Shown here: positions 1-4,988 of the stretch, one piece after another
Layout of the letters: each line of letters opens with the position of its first letter
Numbering within the stretch: the stretch's first letter is position 1
From: an uncultured Planctomycetota bacterium
GTDB taxonomy: Bacteria; Planctomycetota; UBA1135; GCA-002686595
Direction: 5' to 3'
NCBI GenBank assembly: GCA_903829565.1
Contig: CAIKQM010000443.1
Coordinates: forward strand, 1 to 7,623
Length of the DNA: 7,623 nt
Notes under the pieces: generated by a model
What the model was told of the DNA's origin: nothing
The model's input: only the letters and a program-made list of their open reading frames with translations
Database searches by the model: none
Position numbers and translations under genes: made by a program

Positions 1-311
1 CGACCCCGACCTCGTTGATGTCCATCTTGATGTCGTGCTCGATGCTGTGGCAGCAGAAGAAGGACTTGGACAACGCGCAGGAAATGGGCGCTGTCGCGCG
101 CGAGTTGTACGAACGCGTGGCGACCTATGCCGAACATGTAGAGAAGATTGGCGAGCATCTCGACAAGGCCCGCACGAGCTACACCAAGGCAGCGAGCAGC
201 TACCAGACGCGCGTGATCTCCACTGGCAAGCGTTTGGAGAAGCTCACCGGCACACAGCAGTACAAGAAGCTTCTGCCTGAAGGCCGCAACGACTCAAGTG
301 ACGAAGGTTAG
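1..311 (+). CDS. rmuC: RmuC-like DNA recombination protein, C-terminal fragment (5' end outside window)
   Basis: The gene enters from the left edge; the first whole codon is at base 3 and the stop is TAG at 309-311, giving 102 visible residues. RmuC proteins are nuclease-fold, coiled-coil-bearing proteins that limit DNA rearrangement at inverted repeats. The visible part matches the end of that family: a tryptophan-containing helix (LWQQKKDLDNAQEM), then a helical block with RELYERVATYAEHVEKIG and HLDKARTSYTKA, then KRLEKL and a polar acidic tail ending NDSSDEG. The conserved order of a W-x2-(K/R) helix, then ELYER, then EKIG-HLDKA supports the call. The catalytic core lies outside the window. 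The methionines near base 15 are internal to the family alignment and are not taken as the true start. The VOC gene follows 12 bases later on the same strand. Confidence 0.8.
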   Translation, partial: TPTSLMSILMSCSMLWQQKKDLDNAQEMGAVARELYERVATYAEHVEKIGEHLDKARTSYTKAASSYQTRVISTGKRLEKLTGTQQYKKLLPEGRNDSSDEG

Positions 312-323
312 GCACCGCGCACC

Positions 324-758
324 ATGATCCCCAGCAGCGAACACATCGGCTTTCACCTCGCGTTTCCCGTCAAGGACCTCGACTCGACCACGGCCTTCTA
401 TGGTGAGGTCCTTGGTCTACGCCAAGGACGCATCGGCAAGGACTGGGTGGACTACGACCTGTGCGGGCACCAGTTGTCGGCACATGTCATGCCCGAGGCT
501 TGCAAACCGCGCGAAGCACACGATGTGGATGGCGATGATGTGCCTGTGCGCCACTTTGGACTCGTGGTGCGCTGGGATGTGTGGCAAGGACTCGCCGACC
601 GCTTGCGCGCCAAGGGTGTGCACTTCCTGATCGAGCCGCATGTGCGTTTCCGCGGCAAGCCCGGCGAGCAAGCGACCTTCTTCATCGAAGACCCCTCCGG
701 CAACGCGCTGGAGTTCAAAGCCTTCCAAGACCCGTCGCGCTTGTTCGCGCGCGGCTAG
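324..758 (+). CDS. VOC (glyoxalase/dioxygenase-fold) family protein, predicted extradiol-dioxygenase type
   Basis: The 144-residue protein is a typical length for a single VOC-fold protein made of two beta-alpha-beta3 modules. Module 1 starts with FHLAFPVKDLDSTTAFYGEV (residues 10-29). Module 2 includes VRHFGLVV (75-82) and ends in FIEDPSGNALEFKAF (120-134). The likely metal ligands are H11, H77 and E130, in the places where VOC metalloenzymes carry them. The run from HDV-DG-DVPV-HFG through EPH-RF-GKPGEQAT to DPSGNALEFK resembles the predicted dioxygenases of COG3565, which have no firmly assigned substrate. The protein is probably cytosolic because no signal peptide is visible. The ATG at 324 lies 12 bases after the rmuC-like stop and has no clear Shine-Dalgarno sequence, so co-transcription with that gene is likely. 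The stop at 756-758 lies 3 bases from the stop of the convergent secreted-protein gene. Fold assignment is strong; substrate is unknown. Confidence 0.88.
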   Translation: MIPSSEHIGFHLAFPVKDLDSTTAFYGEVLGLRQGRIGKDWVDYDLCGHQLSAHVMPEACKPREAHDVDGDDVPVRHFGLVVRWDVWQGLADRLRAKGVHFLIEPHVRFRGKPGEQATFFIEDPSGNALEFKAFQDPSRLFARG

Positions 759-761
759 GCG

Positions 762-1844
762 TCAAGGCAACCAGTCGATCTGCACGCCGTTGGTGAGGTT
801 GAACACGCTGGCAGTGCAGTACGCGGCGGAGTTGCGGTACCACGCTTGGTAGGTGCGCATCCCACCCGCTAGCGGCACCGCACCGGCGATGGCCAACGGG
901 TTGCCAGCCACGGGCCATTGCGCGATTCCGCCGACCGTAGGTTGCGTGCCCAAGCGCACGATGGTTCCGCTGGCGCAACGCAAGCCATCACCAAAGACCG
1001 CGGCCGTTGCACCAGTGCCTTGGAACAACAACGCCGTCGTAGTCGCAGGCAAGCCGCTGACGCGCAGAGTCAGCGTGTCATTCGTCACGCTGGGTAAGCC
1101 GCTGCCGACCAAACGACCGGGAGTGCCCGCCGAGTTGAGGCAACCAGCTGCTGCTGCCGTGCTGCTGTTGTTGCCACAAGGACAAGCGATGCTGGTGCCA
1201 TCGCCCAAGCAATAGGCGCGCACCAACGCATAGTCGGCGCGCAGCGTGCCGACCACCGTGAAGCTGCCCGTAGATCCTGACGCGGGATCGGAGAAGGCGA
1301 AGCTCGAGTTGATGGGAGCGCTCAAGCTCCAGGTGCTACCGCTGCGCACGAGCGTGCCGTTGACTGTGGTGGGCGTCGACGTTGCGCCAACGAGGCTGCT
1401 GGTGGACGGCACGCCTCCCAAGGGCGACACAGTCAAGGTGCCCGAAGTTGCGGTGAGGATCACATTCGCGCTGAAGGTGCCGTTTGCAGCCACAGCCACG
1501 GGCAGCGATGCAGGCGACAAGGTCAGGCCCACGACATCCAGCGTGGCCAGCGGCGGCAAGAACGGCAGCGGATTGGGAATGCGGCCGCGAATGTCCGGGG
1601 TGACGAGTGCCGCTCCGCTCACGAAGCCAAACTGGGTCGCAGTGCCTTGGCTGGAGGCGACCGTGTTGAGCGTGCTGCCTTCCAAACGGAAGGCGTTGCT
1701 CGGATTGCCCACGATGGGACCGAGGCTCGAGGTACCCGTCCACGTGAAGTTGGACTGCGCTCCCACGATGGTGAAGTCGTAGTTCTGGGCGCGGGAGGTC
1801 GTGGCGAGGGCCACTACAGCGGCGAGGAGTGCGGGAATCTTCAT
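762..1844 (-). CDS. Secreted protein with a planctomycete-type cysteine-containing C-terminal module
   Basis: The 360-residue precursor begins with a clear Sec signal peptide: MK, a hydrophobic core (residues 5-14), then TTSRA with likely cleavage after A19, before QNYDF. The start is the ATG at 1842-1844. The frame stays open upstream to 1940, but that extension would bury the signal peptide. Residues 20-205 are rich in Ser, Thr, Gly and Val and look like beta-sandwich material without a known catalytic motif. Residues 211-360 form a module: YCLGDG (211-216), CPCGNN (221-226), GCLNS (234-238), FGDGLRC (284-290), YQAWYRN (332-338), C343 and FNLTNG (348-353). All six cysteines of the mature protein (212, 221, 223, 235, 290, 343) are in this module, consistent with disulfides outside the cytoplasm. 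I know this motif order from many planctomycete exported proteins, where its function is unknown. It is convergent with the VOC gene and divergent from the HDOD gene. Confidence 0.85.
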   Translation of the reverse strand: MKIPALLAAVVALATTSRAQNYDFTIVGAQSNFTWTGTSSLGPIVGNPSNAFRLEGSTLNTVASSQGTATQFGFVSGAALVTPDIRGRIPNPLPFLPPLATLDVVGLTLSPASLPVAVAANGTFSANVILTATSGTLTVSPLGGVPSTSSLVGATSTPTTVNGTLVRSGSTWSLSAPINSSFAFSDPASGSTGSFTVVGTLRADYALVRAYCLGDGTSIACPCGNNSSTAAAAGCLNSAGTPGRLVGSGLPSVTNDTLTLRVSGLPATTTALLFQGTGATAAVFGDGLRCASGTIVRLGTQPTVGGIAQWPVAGNPLAIAGAVPLAGGMRTYQAWYRNSAAYCTASVFNLTNGVQIDWLP

Positions 1845-1942
1845 GGTGAGCGTGCCTACCTTCGGAAAGTCTACCCCACTGCGCAGGATTCCCCTGCGGA
1901 AGCCGGTGCCGAACGACCGAAGACCTGTGTGGAGTACCACCT
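1845..1942. promoter_or_regulatory. Divergent intergenic region with a 6-bp inverted repeat
   Basis: This 98-base gap separates the starts of the secreted-protein gene (minus) and the HDOD gene (plus), so it must hold the promoters or leaders of both. The most visible structure is a perfect inverted repeat: CGCAGG (1882-1887), a 5-base spacer, and CCTGCG (1893-1898). It lies 38 bases from the minus start and 45 bases from the plus start, which would suit an operator or a small hairpin. A GGAG at 1931-1934, 8 bases before the ATG at 1943, is a good ribosome binding site for the HDOD gene. A TAGACT on the minus strand, about 23 bases before that gene's ATG, is a weak -10 candidate without a matching -35. 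No sigma-70 promoter can be called with confidence. Confidence 0.4.
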
Positions 1943-2788
1943 ATGGCCTTGGTTGACATGAAGCTGCTGTTGGCCCGGGCGGCCAACTTGGCCCCCCTGC
2001 CGGATGCGGCACGGCGCGCGTTGGAGCTGTCACGGGAACCTGACACCACCCCGAGCGACATCGTCGCCGCGGTCAAGACAGACCCCGTCACGACCGCACG
2101 CATCCTGAAACTCGCGAACTCGGCGGTGTATGGGCGCGCCGAGCCTGTGGGATCCATTGAGGAGGCAGGCGTTCAGCTGGGTGTACAAAAGCTGGTGGAT
2201 CTGGTGCTGACGACGGTGGCCTCACGCTGGTTTGAGACGGCACCCATGTCCGCCAGTGAACGTCAAGCGGCTTGGCAGCGAGCTTCGGCCTCGGCGGCCG
2301 CCGCCAGCATCCTTGCGCGCCTGCATGGCCAAGCATCGCCAGAGCGTGCCTACACGGCTGCTTTGTTGGCCGATTTCGGCGCACTGGTGATGACGACAGA
2401 ATGGCTGGAAGAGCGCGAAACGCTCATGGAACTGCTGGCGCAAGGCGCGCGTCCTGACGAAGCCGAGCGGGCCGTGCTCGGAGTCGATCATGCCACACTG
2501 GGTGCGCTCGTGCTGGCGCGGTACAGCGTGCCGCCGGCCTTGGTGGATGCGGTACGCCATCACCATCACCCGCGCGAAGCACGCTATGAACCGGCACTCG
2601 TGTGGACGGTGTACTTGGGTCACCAAGTAGCCGAAACCCTGCTTGTCCAAAAGACTGGACAAGCACCGATCGGTCATGCCGAGACCCTGCAGTTCGATGC
2701 CGAGGAGCTGGCAGAACTGGGACTGGACCTGGCCAGCGTCGTGGGTCTTGAAGAACTGCTCGCGCGGGAACTGGGTCACGCCAGCTAG
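1943..2788 (+). CDS. HDOD-domain signalling protein
   Basis: The 281-residue protein is almost entirely an HDOD domain, a helical relative of the HD phosphohydrolase fold that lacks the metal-binding histidines. It is found in bacterial signalling proteins, including ones linked to motility and second messengers. Visible blocks are LAPLPDAARRALEL (16-29), KTDPVTTARILKLANSAVYG (45-64), SIEEAGVQLG (71-80), LLADFGALVM (141-150) and DHATLGALVLARYSVPPALV (182-201), followed by four histidines (206-209) before PREA. In the block where true HD enzymes have H-D, this protein has A143-D144, so hydrolase activity is unlikely. Residues 210-281 form a further helical tail with many Glu and Leu. The ATG at 1943 is chosen because GGAG lies 8 bases upstream; the ATG at 1958 is the alternative. 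No receiver or output domain is fused to it. The gene is probably monocistronic because the next gene (tRNA-His) is on the opposite strand. Confidence 0.9.
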   Translation: MALVDMKLLLARAANLAPLPDAARRALELSREPDTTPSDIVAAVKTDPVTTARILKLANSAVYGRAEPVGSIEEAGVQLGVQKLVDLVLTTVASRWFETAPMSASERQAAWQRASASAAAASILARLHGQASPERAYTAALLADFGALVMTTEWLEERETLMELLAQGARPDEAERAVLGVDHATLGALVLARYSVPPALVDAVRHHHHPREARYEPALVWTVYLGHQVAETLLVQKTGQAPIGHAETLQFDAEELAELGLDLASVVGLEELLARELGHAS

Positions 2789-2803
2789 GCCAACGCAAGT
2801 AGA

Positions 2804-2881
2804 TGGGGTGGCTAACGGGACTCGAACCCGCGACCTGAGGTACCACAAACCTCCGCTCTAACCAGCTGAGCTATAGCCACC
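2804..2881 (-). tRNA. tRNA-His (anticodon GTG)
   Basis: Read on the minus strand, all arms of the cloverleaf are present. The acceptor stem is GTGGCTA paired with TAGCCAC, 7 of 7. The D arm has GCTC/GAGC. The anticodon stem is GAGGT/ACCTC around the loop TTGTGGT, which gives anticodon GTG. The variable region has 5 bases (AGGTC), and the T arm is GCGGG-TTCGAGT-CCCGT with one G-T pair. Two His-specific identity elements are encoded: an extra G at -1 (complement of base 2881) facing discriminator C73 (complement of base 2807). The 3' CCA is also encoded (bases 2806-2804). The gene is tail to tail with the HDOD gene, whose stop is 15 bases away. No terminator hairpin with a T-run is visible downstream. 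Confidence 0.97.
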
Positions 2882-3010
2882 GTCCGAGAGTCTTGCGGCC
2901 GCGGTGTGGTCCTCCGCAGCGCCTTGGCGAGGGGGCGAACCCTCACAAGGGCCAAAGAGCATGGGACTTGGCTGGCGGACTGTCAAGAGGAGGGCAAGAG
3001 TTTCGGAAAC
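2882..3010. promoter_or_regulatory. Divergent gap between tRNA-His and the four-gene operon
   Basis: These 129 bases must contain the tRNA-His promoter (minus) and probably the promoter and leader of the operon that starts at 3011 (plus). I found no pair of hexamers at proper spacing on either strand that I would defend as a sigma-70 promoter. A short dyad CGCC-TT-GGCG lies at 2920-2929, and an 8-base GCGGCCGC palindrome lies at 2895-2902. A purine-rich GGAGGG at 2989-2994 is the best Shine-Dalgarno match, but it is 16 bases from the ATG at 3011, which is longer than usual. Confidence 0.35.
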
Positions 3011-3343
3011 ATGAGCGACTCCCACTGGTCCCGCGCGCGGCGCGAGGCCAACGAGGAGGCGCTGGACTACTATCGCCAACGCTCGCGCGCGCCGGGTGTG
3101 GCCGAGGGCGGTGCAGAGCGCAATTACTACTGCATGGAGTGCGATGGCGTTGTGCCCTTCGATCATCGCGGCGCCAGTTGTCCGCATTGCGGTACAGCAC
3201 TCGAAGGTGCGGCCAAGCGCTACTTCAACTGGGTGGAGATCAATGAGCCGCCGCACAGCGAGCTGGCGGTGCTCTTGAAGCCCGTGCTCGTGGTGTTGGG
3301 TGTGCTGCTTGTCGTGGCCCTGCTGGTGTGGTGGTGGCTGTGA
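3011..3343 (+). CDS. Small zinc-ribbon protein with C-terminal membrane anchor
   Basis: The 110-residue protein is not a family I can name. It has a charged helical N-terminus (residues 1-35, rich in Arg and Glu), a zinc-ribbon-like knuckle pair CMEC (41-44) and CPHC (57-60), a conserved-looking linker RYFNWVEINEPP (70-81), and a hydrophobic C-terminal helix (about 89-110) ending WWWL. Four cysteines as two C-x2-C pairs 12 residues apart imply a single zinc site. The arrangement is that of a tail-anchored protein whose ribbon probably faces the cytosol, though orientation is inferred. The ATG at 3011 is preferred over an in-frame GTG at 2906, because the extra 35 residues would be coded by the tRNA-His upstream region and resemble no domain. 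The stop TGA (3341-3343) overlaps the start GTG (3340-3342) of the E1-like gene, implying translational coupling and a shared role. Confidence 0.75.
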   Translation: MSDSHWSRARREANEEALDYYRQRSRAPGVAEGGAERNYYCMECDGVVPFDHRGASCPHCGTALEGAAKRYFNWVEINEPPHSELAVLLKPVLVVLGVLLVVALLVWWWL

Positions 3344-4356
3344 GTACCGAACGCTACACGCGCCAACAGCGCTTCGCTGGACTGGGCAGCAGTGGTCAAG
3401 CACGTTTGACAGAGGCCCGCGTGTTGCTGGTGGGCTGCGGCGCGCTGGGCGGACACTTGGCGCAGAGCTTTGTGCGCTGTGGCGTAGGCAGCTTGGTGAT
3501 CGTGGACCGCGATGTGGTCGAAGAGACGAATCTGCCGCGCCAAGTGTTGTTTGATGAGCGTCATGCAGTGCTGCGCATGCCCAAAGTGGATGCAGCGGCG
3601 GAGACGCTGGCGCGCATCGGTGGTGGCACACGCGTCGAGACGCGCGCGGCACACTTGGATGCGGAGTTGTTGGACGAGCTGGGCAACGGTGTCGATGTGG
3701 TGCTCGATGGCACCGACAACTTGGAAACACGCTACTTGCTGAATGATTGGTGCGTGTCGCGTGCGGTGCCGTGGGTCTACGGCGGTGTGGTCGGTGCCAG
3801 CGGCTTGGTGCTGCCTGTGCGCCCGGGCGTGGGAGCCTGCTTGGCGTGCGCCTTTCCGACTCCTCCACCAGCAGGCACCTTGCCCACTTGCGAGACAGCC
3901 GGTGTGATCCAACCTGCTGTGGCCTTGGTCGCAGCCCTGCAAGCAGCGGCGGCCCTGCATCTGCTGGTGGATCCGGCCAGCGTGCCGTCGCGTTTGCTGG
4001 ACATCGATGCCTGGAGCTTGCGCGTGCGCGAACTCGCGCTGCCACGTGATCCGCAGTGCCGCACTTGCGTGCAGCAGGAGTACAGCTACTTGGCCCAAGA
4101 ACGCGGCCCGCGCGCCGTTAGCTTGTGCGGCCGCAACACGGTGCAAGTGCGCGGTGCAGGCGGCCGGATGGACTTGGAGAGTACGGCCCGGCGTTTGCAG
4201 GCCGATGTGCGCCAACTCGTGCGGGCTGCGGCTCTGCTGCGCTTTGACGTCGACGAGGTGCGTGTCACGCTCTTCGTCGACGGACGGGCACTGATCGAAG
4301 GCACAAGTGACCCGGCGCGCGCCTTGGCCGTGTACGACCGCTGGATCGGCGCGTGA
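3340..4356 (+). CDS. ThiF/MoeB/HesA-type E1-like adenylyltransferase
   Basis: The 338-residue enzyme belongs to the family that adenylates the C-terminal glycine of a ubiquitin-like sulfur carrier (ThiS or MoaD). Visible motifs are the N-terminal ERYTRQQRF (4-12), the nucleotide-binding loop VGCGALGG (31-38), the acidic end of the next strand VDRD (55-58), NLPRQ (64-68), K82, and DGTDNLETRYLLND (123-136). Two zinc-binding pairs are present: C167/C170 and C240/C243. C184, in PTCETAGVIQPAV, sits where ThiF and related enzymes have their conserved cysteine. Residues 255-338 form an extra C-terminal domain with SLCGRNTVQV (261-270) and FVDGRALIEGT (312-322), an extension I recognise from other bacterial ThiF/MoeB homologues. 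The GTG at 3340 is chosen over GTGs at 3328, 3331 and 3334 because it starts directly before the family N-terminus and overlaps the preceding TGA. Whether it serves thiamine, molybdopterin or another carrier cannot be read from the sequence. Confidence 0.9.
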   Translation: MSTERYTRQQRFAGLGSSGQARLTEARVLLVGCGALGGHLAQSFVRCGVGSLVIVDRDVVEETNLPRQVLFDERHAVLRMPKVDAAAETLARIGGGTRVETRAAHLDAELLDELGNGVDVVLDGTDNLETRYLLNDWCVSRAVPWVYGGVVGASGLVLPVRPGVGACLACAFPTPPPAGTLPTCETAGVIQPAVALVAALQAAAALHLLVDPASVPSRLLDIDAWSLRVRELALPRDPQCRTCVQQEYSYLAQERGPRAVSLCGRNTVQVRGAGGRMDLESTARRLQADVRQLVRAAALLRFDVDEVRVTLFVDGRALIEGTSDPARALAVYDRWIGA

Positions 4357-4967
4357 ATCCGGTACTCGTCGTCTTGGCTGCAGGTGCCAGCCAGAGACTC
4401 GGCCGCACCAAGGCGCTCGTGGACTTGGGCGGAGCCACGCCGTTGCAGCACATCTGCGCGGCGGCGTCAGGTGTACTTGACAGAGCTCCCCTGCCGGCCT
4501 TGGTGGTTGCGGGCGCTGCACAGGCCGAAATCGCGGCGCGCTTGCCGGAACGCTGCCGGCTGGTGGTCAATCCGCATCCGGAAGCGGGACGTACGGGCTC
4601 GGTGCAGTGCGCGCTGCGTGTGGCCTCCGGTCATGACCTGTGCTTGGCACCGGTGGACGTGCCGCTGGTGCCGGCAGAGGTGTATGCGGCCTTGGTGACC
4701 GCGTGGGAAGCAGCCGGAGCCCCCGCTCGCGGCTGGCTGGCACCACGGCACCGTGAGACTGGCCGCTATGGTCATCCCATTCTGGTGGGACGAGGCTTGT
4801 TGGAACTTCTTTCCACCTGGTCACCTGCGGAACCACTCCATGCGTTGCGGACTCACGCTCAGCCCTTGCTCGCTGTGGACGTGGAGACCGCGCGCATTTG
4901 CGATGATCTCGATACACCCGCGGATCTCGCACATTTGCAGCAGCTCGCGTTGAACTTGCGGCTCTGA
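4353..4967 (+). CDS. MobA/MocA-like nucleotidyltransferase (NTP_transf_3 family)
   Basis: The 204-residue protein has the Rossmann-like fold of enzymes that transfer NMP from GTP or CTP to molybdopterin (MobA, MocA) and related substrates. Visible motifs are the nucleotide loop LAAGASQRLGRTK (8-20), NPHPEAGRTGSVQCAL (73-88), the metal-binding aspartate D102 in LAPVDVPLV (98-106), GRYGHPIL (137-144) and the closing DDLDTPADL (184-192). The length is normal for the family. PEAGRTGSVQ and GHP resemble MocA-type cytidylyltransferases more than MobA, but substrate choice cannot be settled from motifs alone. The start GTG (4353-4355) overlaps the E1-like gene's TGA (4354-4356) in a GTGA junction. 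There is only a weak GGA upstream, so re-initiation after the E1 gene is the likely mode of translation. Pairing with an E1-like enzyme favours a cofactor role, but no molybdoenzyme or MoaD is in view. Confidence 0.87.
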   Translation: MNPVLVVLAAGASQRLGRTKALVDLGGATPLQHICAAASGVLDRAPLPALVVAGAAQAEIAARLPERCRLVVNPHPEAGRTGSVQCALRVASGHDLCLAPVDVPLVPAEVYAALVTAWEAAGAPARGWLAPRHRETGRYGHPILVGRGLLELLSTWSPAEPLHALRTHAQPLLAVDVETARICDDLDTPADLAHLQQLALNLRL

Positions 4968-4988
4968 GCTGGCCGATGATGGGAGCGG

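Noticed and set aside
853..1782. Plus-strand open frames at 853-1215 and 1246-1782
   Set aside because: They are antisense to the secreted protein, which has a clear signal peptide and motif series.
1845..1940. Extension of the secreted-protein gene to a GTG-type start at 1940
   Set aside because: It would add 32 charged residues before a clean signal peptide and would occupy almost the whole intergenic region.
2804..2960. tRNA-His as an integration site, or a sigma-70 promoter for it (TTGTGA at about 2943-2948 on the minus strand)
   Set aside because: No integrase, partial tRNA duplicate or att-like repeat is in the window. The hexamer 17 bases after TTGTGA does not resemble TATAAT.
2906..3010. 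Upstream GTG start for the zinc-ribbon gene
   Set aside because: The extra 35 residues have no domain character and would be coded by the DNA just upstream of tRNA-His, where its promoter should be.
3340..4356. E1-like enzyme as part of an antiphage ubiquitin-like system
   Set aside because: No E2-like, JAB protease, ubiquitin-like or nucleotidyl-cyclase gene is next to it. The motifs and the SLCGRN extension fit ThiF/MoeB homologues, and the neighbour is a cofactor-type nucleotidyltransferase.
2534..4509. A 14-base identical string (GCCGGCCTTGGTGG) in the HDOD gene and in the nucleotidyltransferase gene
   Set aside because: Both copies code for common residues (Pro-Ala-Leu-Val) with favoured codons. 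There is no flanking similarity, so it is a chance match rather than a mobile or regulatory repeat.
2858..4521. Long open frames on the minus strand (2858-4045 and 3220-4521) opposite the zinc-ribbon, E1-like and transferase genes
   Set aside because: Their translations are low-complexity, rich in Arg, Ala, Pro, His and Gln, with no domain motif. They are the mirror of GC-rich codon use in the well-supported plus-strand genes.
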